From assembly GCA_011009095.1 (NCBI GenBank), contig VTPC01000996.1:244621-308620 (forward strand): a stretch of 64,000 bases of DNA, given 5' to 3'. This DNA is from Ignelater luminosus (taxonomy: Eukaryota; Arthropoda; Insecta; Coleoptera; Elateridae). The notes beneath the pieces are model-generated. The model was given only the letters and a program-made list of their open reading frames with translations, ran no database searches and was not told the DNA's origin. The position numbers and the translations under genes are program-made. Shown one piece after another: positions 51,001 through 56,440 of the stretch; the first letter of the stretch is position 1; each line of letters starts with the position of its first letter.

Positions 51001-52002
51001 ACGTAAATTTTTAGTTTACATGTTAACATCAAGTTGAATTAATTTACTGCTAACTTAAAAGCAATAGTGACAGTATTAGATGATCACCTGGTACAAAATA
51101 TAAATAAATCACTAATGGTAAGTTTCTCAATTTGTAGGTTATGCAGATTAGGTTTCCTTTTGATGGCACGTTAGCGATTCCTATTTGGATTCATAAAGCT
51201 CATAATAGCTGATTATTTGATAGTCAATTATCTGCATAATAAATTAGGTACTGATCTAACAATTAATCGATTATTCCAATTACTCGCTTAATCGAAATAA
51301 TCAATTATTGAAATTGATAATCGCCCAGTCCTAGTTGTGGGGTTCATAAAGTTTTACTAAATCTTAGAAGCGCACTACATCCTATTATAAAACAATAGGT
51401 TAAAAGCACTACTAAGATGTAGTAAAACTTTATGAGCATGGTGCATGGGTTTTTTGCTCACTCAATGTAAAGTATTCCAAATATCAGAAGAGTTTTATGG
51501 TACTACCTAACTTAAGTTAATTGAGTTAACAGTATTTAATATTAGATAAATAACTTGGGTGTACAGATTACATCTGCAGGTCTGTATTTATGGTAGATTA
51601 TTGGACACTTGTCGAGACATCTTAACAATACATATTAATTTTGGTGATTGAGATGCCGAATCATAAAGCTTTTTCGATATTTGTGCCAAAGACCAGTTAA
51701 TATGTTTATGTAAAATATAAAATAAATATTAATATTTGCCTTTGTTAAATGATTGTTTCGTTTTTACTTTAGCTCCAAGTGTGGCAGATGTCCAAGCGGC
51801 AATCGAACATATCTTCCCACTTGTTTATGAATTTCGCAAAGAACGTACACCTGAAGACTTGTCATTATTACAAGCTGCCAAAAAGAGACGCCTTTCTGCT
51901 GCTGCAGTGGAAGAAGTATGTACTATTCCAAGTAAAGCTAATGAAGAAGAAGAAGTAGTAGTAGAAGAAGACTCAGAATGTGAGACTGAGGAGACGTGGT
52001 AA
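11450..52002 (+). CDS. Trf2: TBP-related factor 2 (TBP-like protein 1), three coding exons
   Basis: Exons 11450-12066, 35755-35849 and 51773-52002 join in perfect phase (2, then 1) to 314 codons, a 313-residue protein. Residues 1-86 are a polar, Gln/Glu-rich leader. Residues about 87-262 form the saddle-shaped TBP core made of two direct repeats: VINNVVCSFSVRCHLNLREI, ASIWSSGKVTCTGATSE and ARCLQKLGFNVRF in the first; VVNVLGTCSMPFAIKI, YEPELHPGVTYKL, ATLKIFSTGSVTVTG and FPLVYEFRKER in the second. The C-tail is acidic (EEEEVVVEEDSECETEE). Motifs such as NNVVC-F, CHLNLR and TATIWSSGK-like words are those of TRF2/TLF rather than TBP. From family knowledge, TRF2 binds TFIIA and TFIIB but not TATA boxes, and serves TATA-less promoters (DPE, TCT, histone H1). 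The two introns, 23.7 and 15.9 kb, are filled with transposons. A poly(A) signal is at 52550. Confidence 0.94.
12067..12945. other. Start of Trf2 intron 1, nothing recognised
   Basis: AT-rich intron DNA without an open frame, clear inverted repeat or family match that I could see. Confidence 0.4.
12946..13275. mobile_element. Palindromic MITE, copy 1 (sister at 20001-20292)
   Basis: The two halves are inverted copies: CACTGTCAAGTTGACA-type sequence, a CATCA(C/T)-TGTAGGTTATGT block and AATTGTCAATTAT on the left answer AATTGACAATTTA, ATAACATG and TCAGGTTGACAGTGACA on the right. Left and right flanks also pair as inverted TTTGTCACCCTGG- and AACTAGGAAAG-like pieces. The element at 20001-20292 is the same family. 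No coding capacity. Confidence 0.7.
13636..14027. mobile_element. 392-bp MITE with GAGAGCAACAAAAACCC ends
   Basis: The left end GAGAGCAACAAAAACCCAAG continues to TCAAAGATACC. The right end is its inverse (GGTATCTTTGACTTGG, then TTGTTGCTTTC). The interior matches, in reverse orientation, the copy at about 42200-42537 that touches a Harbinger transposase fragment. It may therefore be a Harbinger-derived MITE. I could not see a clear target duplication. Confidence 0.8.
14028..14649. other. Intron spacer, nothing recognised
   Basis: Trf2 intron DNA between a MITE and the piggyBac remnant. It may include the 5' non-coding part of that element, but no terminal repeat was found. Confidence 0.35.
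15090..15249. mobile_element. 160-bp MITE with 8-bp target duplication, inside piggyBac
   Basis: AATAATAG occurs on both sides (15082-15089, 15250-15257). The ends are inverted: TTTAAGCCTAGACATTTTAG against AAACGTCCGGGCTTA with intervening matches. The interior is GC-rich compared with the intron. An 8-bp duplication points to a hAT-type MITE. Removing it with one duplication copy keeps the piggyBac frame. Confidence 0.7.
15627..16527. mobile_element. 901-bp foldback element (CAGTGTGTCC family), inside piggyBac
   Basis: TA dinucleotides flank it (15625-15626, 16528-16529). Long inverted ends of about 190 bp share GTAAGAGATACGAAGTCG, AAAGTTCACGGCTTACTAG and further words. Only the outermost bases of the right end differ. 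It contains no transposase frame; the open stretch 15642-15941 is inside the arm and not a gene. A sister copy in opposite orientation is at 19010-19893. Taking it out with one TA restores an uninterrupted DIIKQ in the piggyBac frame, which proves the insertion point. Confidence 0.92.
17792..17916. mobile_element. 125-bp TA-flanked MITE
   Basis: A near-perfect hairpin: CAGTGTGATTTATAGCACGA at the left, its complement at the right, and an AT-rich loop. TA flanks are at 17790-17791 and 17917-17918. It is inserted in the C-terminal part of the piggyBac transposase. It was probably mobilised by a Tc1/mariner-type transposase. Confidence 0.9.
18306..18960 (-). pseudogene. Tc1-like transposase remnant
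   Basis: On the minus strand, in mixed frames, one sees a C(K)KLAKELKL-like helix-turn-helix part (near 18930), PLLFIDKGVKIN, the second catalytic block CFLQDSALAHTAKRVQAKF (near 18610-18660) and the third block FPDLNVLDYCVWGQIL (near 18510-18560), ending at about 18425. The terminal TACAGGATGTCCTAAAAT at about 18304 is a likely left TIR. The right end was not found. Several stops and frameshifts are present; dead. Confidence 0.72.
19010..19893. mobile_element. 884-bp foldback element, sister of 15627-16527
   Basis: Begins CTGCGTGTCCACATTTCGATG and ends with the inverse GAACACACTG, with TA on both sides (19008-19009, 19894-19895). The arms match those at 15627-16527, and the whole interior matches in opposite orientation. 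Non-coding. Confidence 0.9.
20001..20292. mobile_element. Palindromic MITE, copy 2
   Basis: Same family as 12946-13275. Arms GTCACTGTCAAGTTGACAAT and ATGATGTAGGTTATG-like on the left answer CATAACCTACATCATGTGAT and TCAGTTTGACAGTGACAT on the right, then a flank GGGTGACGAACATAAATGG that pairs with the left flank of copy 1. Confidence 0.75.
20293..23159. other. Trf2 intron 1, no gene supported
   Basis: Apart from a short dispersed repeat at 21093-21183 nothing was recognised. The longest open frames (21941-22327 minus, 22086-22376 plus) overlap on opposite strands, have low-complexity Lys/Ile or Phe-rich sequence and match no family. Confidence 0.4.
21093..21183. repeat. Dispersed repeat, partner at 55833-55923
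   Basis: About 90 bp shared with 55833-55923 in the same orientation: ATAAAACAGTAGGG, GTTTATTTTTGT(C/T)AAGTTGACAGCA and TTGGTGAATGGCAAAACTGA. Family unknown. Confidence 0.5.
23160..23283. repeat. Dispersed repeat, copy 2 (partner at 2064-2188)
   Basis: Shares TAAGAAGTC, CCAATTGGATGATGGGA-like and TGTCACAAGAAAAAGGTTAA words with the intron of the first gene, in the same orientation. Confidence 0.5.
23811..24018 (+). pseudogene. LINE reverse transcriptase C-terminal fragment (outermost layer of a nested stack)
   Basis: Reads AYFESAISYGIIL, then in a shifted frame KILCLQSVIRVICGVGYQDS and CKPLFTKLMIPTLY. This is the region after the palm domain in Jockey/CR1-type LINEs (pattern SVLSYGIIxWG...LQKRxIRxIxGxxxxDSCRPLFxxLxILTLPSLY). 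It is cut at 24018 by a TA-flanked mariner-like element and probably resumes after 29538 and again after 30741. Confidence 0.55.
24480..28470 (-). pseudogene. Minus-strand Jockey/CR1-type LINE, itself split by a second LINE
   Basis: On the minus strand from about 28450 down: RIRNTDIINNLKKFW; a pre-palm part with NVLQDATNRINIADFL and SEEILDAI; then FKAFDIVNH and SSGVPQGSVF-like palm motifs near 27610-27790; LGPLLF; DLDKIYNWSVENKI; VNRFTDLGVSLHSSFKLNI; and KLKYASIIWNP ending near 27165. The plus-strand LINE occupies 24745-27160. Beyond it, from about 24640 to 24520 in reverse, NKDKDIDLFNVTYSSFQCY resembles the very C-terminus, and an A/T-rich tail follows near 24480. The YADD region is lost and many stops and frameshifts are present. 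Confidence 0.65.
24745..27160 (+). pseudogene. 5'-truncated Jockey-type LINE, reverse transcriptase
   Basis: The frame at 24865-25962 continues through one TAG (25270-25272) and then shifts near 25950; the rest is 25960-26702. Order of motifs: AHVIPIFKSGNKELLNNYRP, VSILSAVSKIFEKI, EQHGFLPKRSVETNL, YTDFSKAFDKIDHNVLIHKL, TSGVPQG, LGPLFFIICINNI, the catalytic YADD at 26061-26072, VDSIKDLGVFID and AYVLSVLSWASVIWNSC. The endonuclease and ORF1 are missing (5' truncation, normal for LINEs). The 3' end has a run of AAATAAATAAATAAAAAA at 27138-27160. It is inserted into the minus-strand LINE. Confidence 0.87.
28484..29371 (+). pseudogene. Tc1/mariner-like transposase, two catalytic Asp lost
   Basis: From ATG at 28484 in several frames: an N-terminal helix-turn-helix part (about 28484-28760), HELTEDDFDRTLEFCGGITE, then the first catalytic block as FVEATFTLNSHVNRQNC where family members have SDEATF (Asp lost), WVSANPRR, the second block as WFQQTGAPPHYSANV where QQDGAPPHY is usual (Asp replaced by Thr), and the third block SSDLAPLDYLLWGCVKSKV intact. 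Stops and frameshifts at about 29020-29160. It belongs to the transposon 24019-29536. Confidence 0.82.
29777..30739. mobile_element. 963-bp element with about 320-bp terminal inverted repeats
   Basis: Starts CAGTGTGTCCAAGATAAGGA and ends with the inverse (GGACACATTG); TA flanks at 29775-29776 and 30740-30741. The arms pair over about 320 bp (GGAATCTTGGAAACGGTAAG, AAAGTGGTTTTAG and GAAACGTTGTACAGG words on both sides). Only some 300 bp separate the arms. They contain a transposase C-terminal stub in the plus direction: VPWPARSPYPTPLDFYPLGL at about 30192-30250, the third catalytic block of a mariner-like transposase. The end sequence resembles that of 15627-16527 and 19010-19893. Confidence 0.87.
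30742..30975 (+). pseudogene. LINE C-terminal fragment
   Basis: In two frames one reads YNYGCKIYNAIPHE and LKQLLSKLRTLLVEHPIYHI, the typical end of Jockey-type LINE proteins (YNxLPxxIK...FKxxLKxxLLxxPxYSI). It is probably the end of the same LINE that begins at 23811, separated from it by the two DNA transposons. No poly(A) tail was identified. Confidence 0.45.
31492..31675. mobile_element. 184-bp TA-flanked MITE with CAGGGTGTTCCA ends
   Basis: CAGGGTGTTCCA at the left and TGGAACACCCTG at the right, TA on both sides (31490-31491, 31676-31677). Tc1/mariner-type MITE without coding capacity. Confidence 0.86.
31992..32289. mobile_element. Palindromic MITE, CCTACCACAGATCAG family, copy 1
   Basis: The halves are inverted over about 100 bp: CTACCTACCACAGATCAGGT and TGAGGTGTCAGATTGTCTG on the left answer ACAATATGACACTTCAACTG and GATCTGTGGTAGGCGGG on the right. 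The same family, with an extra internal copy, is at 58763-59213. AACCTAACC words sit in the middle. Confidence 0.8.
32632..33477 (-). pseudogene. mariner transposase remnant (DD34D type)
   Basis: Read from ATG at 33477: IRYLFLKKKTNDEINTELTD and APSLSTIKYW form the N-terminal DNA-binding region. An internally deleted, frameshifted middle follows, then KGKTIMGVYLAQLLDLDADL-like sequence, VIFHQDNVPAHKS (second catalytic Asp), PPYSPDLAPSDY (third Asp, mariner signature) and KKLEGWTKCIELKEDFIEK at the stop. The first codons include a TAA. The part with the first catalytic Asp is missing. The left end CGAGGGGCGGTTGACAAATA at 32583, preceded by TA, is a mariner terminal repeat. The opposite end is not visible and may have been lost near the foldback element at 33605. 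Confidence 0.87.
33605..34231. mobile_element. 627-bp foldback element, AAAGCCAGTTG family
   Basis: Two arms of about 185 bp in opposite orientation: 33605-33790 and 34045-34231. Shared words include GCAAATTG(A/G)GCTCA, GAGGCG(T/C)TG(C/T)T and AAGTTTAAACGTCA. The centre (about 33790-34045) has no gene. Single arms occur at 5050-5243 and 59803-59990. No clear target duplication was seen, so the class (TIR transposon, Helitron-like end or other) is open. Confidence 0.72.
34232..35754. other. End of Trf2 intron 1, nothing recognised
   Basis: AT-rich, without supported gene or mobile element. The sequence just before 35755 is a normal polypyrimidine tract and ACAG acceptor. Confidence 0.4.
35755..35849 (+). 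CDS. Trf2: Trf2 coding exon 2
   Basis: 95 nt, acceptor ATTACAG, donor CTG|GTAAGT. It supplies YEPELHPGVTYKLKVPKATL and IFSTGSVTVTG of the second TBP repeat. The first base completes an Asp codon begun in exon 1 (GA|T); the last base starts the Ala codon finished in exon 3. Confidence 0.94.
35850..38112. other. Start of Trf2 intron 2, no gene
   Basis: AT-rich. TACAGGGTGATTGAGAAATG at 37865 is a lone Tc1/mariner-type end without visible partner. Nothing else was recognised. Confidence 0.4.
38113..40215 (+). mobile_element. 2.1-kb Tc1/mariner-like element with about 380-bp terminal inverted repeats
   Basis: TA flanks at 38111-38112 and 40216-40217. Left end CAGAGTGCCGCATATTCAAA; right end, inverted, CAGGGTGTTTGGTTCACTGC. 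Beyond this short divergent tip the arms pair for over 350 bp (GGTGGTAGAAGTCATGATT, CACATTTAAATGGGGAAATA, AAGGGCAA(A/G)GAACAAGGATG). A decayed transposase occupies 38775-39677. Confidence 0.86.
38775..39677 (+). pseudogene. Tc1/mariner-like transposase, frameshifted
   Basis: In several frames: YRERFPERRVPHVTGYLHHV (N-terminal helix-turn-helix region, start lost), WTDESKFSREEITNYHNLHY with the first catalytic Asp, FSVNVWAGVIGRSLIGPY, FQNNGCPAHYRDFLNANF where the second Asp of QQDGCPAH has become Asn, and WPARSPDMTPLDYYVWGRMK with the third Asp. A C-terminal helical part ends at 39677. Breaks at about 38990, 39113 and 39282, plus a stop in the middle part. Inactive. Confidence 0.83.
40216..42199. 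other. Trf2 intron 2, no gene supported
   Basis: Mostly featureless. At about 41320-41440 KIIQKHLKPYYQ and FRKNFKLYLKLA could be the very end of another LINE, but the evidence is too thin for a call. Confidence 0.35.
42200..42537. mobile_element. MITE, reverse copy of 13636-14027
   Basis: The right end GGTATCTTTGACTTGGGTTT continues to TTGTTGCTCTC at 42537. The interior (CACCGTTTTCATTCTTGATG, ATTTAAATGTCACTTGTATT) is the complement of the copy at 13636. The left end is eroded, so the start is approximate. The right end directly abuts a Harbinger transposase fragment. Confidence 0.72.
42538..43400 (+). pseudogene. PIF/Harbinger (HARBI1-like) transposase remnant
   Basis: RGRPISDLLQLLCDLRYFAR and ETADLHGLSQSLISRIIKKV (42580-42720) are the helix-turn-helix region; GAIDGTHIPIANPGG near 42900-42945 holds the first catalytic Asp. 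A block with TRQEERY...GIVERNFG-like words follows near 43145-43190, and NLTI near 43285. Stops and frameshifts are frequent and the N-terminus is missing. Confidence 0.75.
43632..43982 (-). pseudogene. Probable Harbinger accessory (Myb/SANT-like) protein, C-terminal part
   Basis: 116 codons on the strand opposite to the transposase fragment: an acidic half (DDVNVEIPLANNEDFLIIVP) then a Lys-rich, coiled-coil-like half (EEKILKLQQKKVKEMRQKKK). Further minus-strand frames to about 44290, containing WKDFHTEF- and TRKR-like pieces, fit a Myb/SANT-like DNA-binding domain upstream. Autonomous Harbinger elements carry such a second gene, often in opposite orientation. The call rests mainly on position and composition. 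Confidence 0.4.
44583..44715. repeat. 133-bp hairpin repeat
   Basis: Outer arms GCGTTCATTAAG / CTTACTGAACGC and inner arms GATCGTCTCTTGTTCTTG with ACTCAAAT / ATTTGAGTGACAAGAACAAG, loop of about 10 bases. The inner stem is almost perfect over about 28 bp. It could be a small MITE or a structured RNA or DNA element in the Trf2 intron. Confidence 0.7.
44716..47034. other. Trf2 intron 2, ancient repeat arm only
   Basis: No gene. At about 45930-46140 TTTTTAGCAACTAGTAAACG, TTGATCTTCAAAATAA and GACGATATCTCTTCAGTG follow the same order as the right arm of the 15627/19010 foldback family, so it may be an old, diverged copy. Confidence 0.3.
47035..47351. mobile_element. 317-bp TA-flanked MITE with CAGGGTGT ends
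   Basis: Left CAGGGTGTTCGAAAAC, right GGGACACCCTG, TA at 47033-47034 and 47352-47353. No coding capacity. Only the tips of the ends are inverted. Confidence 0.8.
47354..48699. other. Trf2 intron 2, nothing recognised
   Basis: Short frames at 48184-48643 have no family features. DNA at about 48440-48690 may belong to the neighbouring transposase fragment but could not be aligned by eye. Confidence 0.35.
48703..48885 (-). pseudogene. PIF/Harbinger transposase N-terminal fragment
   Basis: Reads RRHWVRPILQKRQYQGHYEH, LLQEMRLYDESLFFNITHMF and SFYQFIKTS. This follows the start of HARBI1-like nucleases (RRWWVRPxxxxRxxxGxYxxLxxELxxxDxxxFxxxxRMxxxxFxxLL). Only this piece is present. It is on the other strand from the fragment at 42538 and is a different copy. 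Confidence 0.62.
49100..50735 (+). pseudogene. 5'-truncated Jockey/CR1-type LINE reverse transcriptase
   Basis: LVVPIYKKENPNEIKNYRPV, LLPAFSIIFEKIFYDRL and EQQYGFKKGCSTQDA (49137-49330), then a deletion of the KAFD block after LKSLGIFF. The frame at 49468-49701 has VTVGIPQGSILGSLFFILFI and the catalytic YADD (49651-49662). The frame shifts near 49720, and 49739-50473 carries the rest (CKSNGLILNSSKTECILFSS, TKFLGIYTDKNLSW, HSILKYGILCWGNS, FNHLPIEIRN). The 3' tail AAATAAATTATTATTATTAA ends near 50730. No endonuclease. It is a different family from the LINE at 24745. Confidence 0.87.
50736..51341. other. End of Trf2 intron 2, nothing recognised
   Basis: AT-rich. The part at about 51210-51330 is dense in TTAATCGATTATT-like words and near-palindromic, but no gene or defined element is seen. 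Confidence 0.35.
51342..51436. repeat. 95-bp inverted repeat 340 bp before Trf2 exon 3
   Basis: Arms TTCATAAAGTTTTACTAAAT and its near-perfect complement (ATGTAGTAAAACTTTATGAG) with a loop of about 45 bases. A small MITE is likely. Confidence 0.7.
51773..52002 (+). CDS. Trf2: Trf2 coding exon 3
   Basis: Acceptor TTTACTTTAG. It encodes the last helix of the TBP fold (APSVADVQAAIEHIFPLVYE), FRKERTPEDLSLLQAAKKRR and the acidic tail, ending TGG TAA. The stop is followed by a 3' UTR of about 550 bp. Confidence 0.94.
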
Positions 52003-52549
52003 AATTGATTCGTGTTGCTGCCACTGCCATGAAACTTAGTGCGCAAGCGAACTTAGTTTTCGTGATTGAAATCAATTTACGTTATATTGACATTTACTCT
52101 TTTGTTGTTTTATTTTTTTTAAATTTATTGTTGAGTTGATGGTTTTGCAATTAATTACATATCGGAGTTTAAGATAATAAGTTTTAAGTGTTTTATTAGT
52201 AAATTTAATGAACCACGCGTATACTATTTGGATTTACATTTGCAGGCAAATACTGTGCTGTGCTTTTAATGCCTATGCTAATGACGTTTTATTAATAATT
52301 GTATCCTTATATTAATTTCGTTAATTATAAAGAAATTAAAAAAAGTGCTCTTTTCTAAACAAAATGTAAATTTGCATGTGTCAAATGTAACGAAATGTGC
52401 CTAACATTTAATGAGATGTTTGCCTGAATGTAACTCCTCTCGTTATTTGTATGATGTTTTCTTTTGATCTTAGAGTTTGAATTGGCCCTTTTAAAAATTA
52501 TTTGTTAATGATGATCTTCAATTTTATTTAGTTTCAAAACCATAAGCTC

Positions 52550-52555
52550 AATAAA
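52550..52555 (+). promoter_or_regulatory. Trf2 poly(A) signal
   Basis: AATAAA within CTCAATAAATAAAC, 548 bp after the Trf2 stop codon and the first strong signal there. Confidence 0.5.
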
Positions 52556-52579
52556 TAAACATTTATGCACTGTTACTAG

Positions 52580-54382
52580 AAAATAGTATCATTTCATGTT
52601 TATTTAACACAATTCATTATTTATTGTTACATTATTATATCTAACGTATACATATAGAGCTGTTAGACTGAGCATATTAAACACACACTGTTTGTTTGTG
52701 ATTACTTTTTTTTAGTTCATGAAAAGAAAAAGGTGAGAATTTTTTACACCACGTACAAGCAGAATTTGTACATGAAATAATGATAAAAATACTGTGCTAT
52801 ATCATAGTTCTTAATAGGTTTTTTAAAATAAATATTAGTTTGAATATATTGAAGTACCTAGATGGTTTAATTTTAATTGAACTATGCTATAACATAGTTC
52901 TATTATTTGGTTTCTTGTTAAACCACCATGATTGAAAATTATATAAAAGAAATTATTATTTAATAGTTTAGTAATACAATTAACTTCTTTTCTTGTATTA
53001 AACAAAAACTGAAAATTGGACCCAGTTGCGGAATAATACATCAAAGAGCATCAATAGAAAAAATATTATAGAATATCTTTAAAAATAGAAAAGTCATGTT
53101 TTAAATTAGTTTCAAAAGCATTTTCTGCTTACTACACAACTGTTTAATAGAGTTATTTAATGGTTTGATTTGCAATAAAGCATCTTGAAGTGATATTTAA
53201 CTTTTAAATGTGGAGTTAAAGGAGTCGTACCATAAAATATTTATTTTTAAGAAAACTAAATAGTAATATCAAGAGATTTTTAAAAATCAAATTTATCTTT
53301 AAAAATTTAGATAATTGAATAGGTAAATATTAATTAGAAATTGTAAAAGAAAATACGTAATTGTATTTGGTAGTTAATATGACATTACATAGCTTCAAGT
53401 TATATTATTACTGTGTTGGAATTGAAGCCAATCTTTCTATTTTAGAGACATCGAGAGACAGTTTTTGACCTCATATTTTTTTGTATTTTTGATGCTTATT
53501 GTTATTCCATAACTGGGTCTACTTATGAGGGATGCAATTTAATATAATAAATTTTACTAGTTTGTTTAATTTTATACTCTTTTTCATTTTGCATCGCTGC
53601 AAATCTCATTTATAGAAGTTTATCACGGTGTATTGATTAATGCTATTGTTGTTACAGACAAATCTCCTCTAGTATTAAAAATTAAGTTTACTTTTTAATT
53701 TATATAATTAATAGTAATGATATGAACCAAGAGAAAATTACAAAAGGATTTCTTAAATCTTCAAATTGAAAATCCATTATTGTAGTGTTCGTTTATAAGT
53801 GAAGCTAGACGATAGGAAATATTGTAAAAATGGCGCCCAACGTGAGAATTAGTCTTACAATCTTAAAGCACTAGATCTTAAGATCCAATATGGATTATTA
53901 TCCTTTTCTTGGTTTTTATGCCAGATTTGATACAGTAAGAGTTCATAAATTAGCAGTGAAACTGTCATCTGAATACTTGAATGAAGAATTGGTTTTCTCA
54001 ACTATTAATGTTATTACAAAAAGTAATGAAACATCTATTGGAGCCAAAAGTGAAATATTTTCTAGGTTAACAGGCCTAGCTGTGAAGCTTTGTGAATTTA
54101 GCAAAATATGAATAATAACATTAAACTTTAATATGATAATAGTGTTGCATAAATGTCTAGTCTGCCTTATGCATTCAATTAATAAACTGTCTAGGTACCT
54201 TTATTGTGCCCAGTTTTTAAAAATGAATTAGGGATTGCTGCTGTATAAAGAACAGGTATTGAAATGTCCAAATTATAATGTCAGCAATAAAACAAGGTCA
54301 AGAGGCTTTTGTGACGACTCATAAATATTATCAACTTTAAATGGTCATGATTGTATTGAAAAGATCTGTTTAAAGTTGTAAC
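52580..54382. other. Intergenic, possible LTR-element scrap
   Basis: No gene recognised. TGGCGCCCAACGTGAG at 53831-53846 looks like a primer-binding site for a lysine tRNA; the frame after it (53890-54111) has no known domain. Otherwise AT-rich. Confidence 0.3.
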
Positions 54383-54390
54383 CTTATCAT

Positions 54391-54665
54391 CAAGGAGCGG
54401 TATCAGTTAGTTGATGCGTCATGAAAAGAATGGGTGACGTGATCGTGCCAGCGGTGGAGCGTTTACCAAGTATTATATCAATGTACGTACACATGCATAT
54501 AATAAAACGAAAATGTGTTGCACCACTGGCCTGCGCTTATCTTGCAGAAAATACGTCACTATCTTACGTGAATTGCACATGTTTAGTCGTCCGCCTAAGT
54601 AATATTGATAAACTTAACGTGTTTAACTTTACTGGACCATCAACTATTTGATACACCGCTCCTTG
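54391..54665. mobile_element. 275-bp hAT-type MITE with perfect 8-bp target duplication
   Basis: CTTATCAT stands on both sides (54383-54390 and 54666-54673). The ends are inverted, CAAGGAGCGGT at the left and ACCGCTCCTTG at the right, and the pairing goes on with ATCA-GTTGATG. The 76-codon frame inside it is not a gene. Confidence 0.87.
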
Positions 54666-54673
54666 CTTATCAT

Positions 54674-56179
54674 ATAGTTAAATTGAGGTGTATAAACTAG
54701 ACTAGTGGTTCTCAAACTGTGCACTGTGGTGTCCCGGGCTCTGTTAATAACAAGAAAGAAGATTATTTTGAATGGAGGGAAACACGCAAAAACAAAGTGT
54801 GGTTTGTTTTCCTCATTTGTGAAGGCCCAGCAAAAGAAAAAGTTTAAGAGCCACTGAAGTAGACTATATACTAATTTACATTTTAGTTGCGCAAAGAAAA
54901 CTGTAAAATGCTTTATTGCAAATATAAGATACGTTTGAAAATTATAAATCAGAATAATAAAATTAACAAGAAGTATCCATTGCACTTCAGTTAGATTTAC
55001 AATTATTTATGATCGTACACATTTAAAAAAAAAACTTAAAAGATTATCATTGAGGGGATATTGATTTGAAACAACAATATTATATTTATGTAGCTGGAAT
55101 GTTATAATCTTTGTTTATAAGATAGGAATTGTATACTGTACAGGGTGTTTATTGCCGAAAATATAATCTACAGTCTTTTGTGCATTGATTGAGGGTTATA
55201 AGTAAAATTTAGAAATACAGTGGTATTTAATCATGTAAATTTTCTCGTTATTAAGTAAAACTAATTATACCCTTATATTATTTTATGGATTAAAAACCAC
55301 ACCACACACCTAAATCAGAATTTGCATGTTACATTATTCATACTGAAAGTATGTATTTCATAAATATTCTAAATCATACTGTTCTTTATATGTAGTTATA
55401 ATAATAATAAATAACAAGGAAAAAAGCATAAAAACTATTGGCCAGTTTATACATGTCAATAAAATGTAGCTGTGACTGCTTTCACAGTTTTATGAAAATT
55501 TAGTATAAATCATATTAATTATTCACTATTAGTTGTGGCGATACTGTGGTAAATTTATTTATTACTATGTTTATTGAATGTTTAAAGACATGTTTCTTTT
55601 TAATTTTATTCTTTGCTTGTGAAATGTGGTGATTATTCTGAAAGACGTGACATATAAATTCTGTTGGTGCTAGGATTCTTCGCATTTATTTATTTATTCT
55701 TTTGTTTATAACAGTTGAATAAGAGGTTCTTGAAACAGACTTTTCCTAACTTGCATTTTTTTTTACACAACTCTTCCTTTCCTTTTATTGCGGAGTTTCA
55801 TAAGTTTGAAAGTGTATTATCTGTCTCAAATTATAAAACAGTAGGGTAGGCCATGGTTTATTTTTGTTAAGTTGACAGCACAACAAAAGAAATTATGGTT
55901 TGGTGAATGGCAAAACTGAAAATTTTGTTTTTGTAGGCTGTTGATACTTCATGTTGCTAGTTTTCTTCTGATTTTAAAATGTAATCCTTTCTTGATAGTT
56001 TCATCTTTTGATCAATTAGTGCTACGATTTCACACTGTTTAATTTCTCTGGCAATTCTAGAGACCAAATTAAATTGATTTAACCCAACATACGATTATCA
56101 AAAATTATATATCGGTAAGTGTGTCAATTGACTTAATTGACAAATTTATACTAGAAGAAATCATAGCAATCTTAGGTCT
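54674..56179. other. Intergenic
   Basis: Contains a lone Tc1/mariner-type tip (TACAGGGTGT at 55139) and the dispersed repeat at 55833-55923. No gene supported. Confidence 0.4.
55833..55923. repeat. Dispersed repeat, partner at 21093-21183
   Basis: Same orientation and about 80 percent alike by eye over about 90 bp. See the partner for shared words. Confidence 0.5.
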
Positions 56180-56181
56180 TA

Positions 56182-56440
56182 CAGCTCGACCAACCTCAGA
56201 AAAGCTCTGAGTAGGCGTGTACGGGGGAGCTACATGCTGACCAAGTACACTCGCATTCAAGAATCTTCCGGCGGGAAATTTAAATAAAACTAAACACCGC
56301 CAATAACATGTAATACATTTAAGACAACTTTTTGTCAGTTAATGTACTTGAGTAAAATTACGCTTCTGATTGGTCGACGTTGTTTGTTATTAAAATTAGT
56401 TTGCATATTTTCCGGAGCTTTTCTGAAGTTGGTCGCACTG
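56182..56440. mobile_element. 259-bp TA-flanked MITE
   Basis: Left CAGCTCGACCAACCTCAGAA, right inverse of CAGTGCGACCAACTTCAGAA, both continuing AAGCTC. TA at 56180-56181 and 56441-56442. No coding capacity. Confidence 0.82.

Noticed and set aside
54421..54651. 76-codon open frame
   Set aside because: Wholly inside the hAT-type MITE with 8-bp target duplication.
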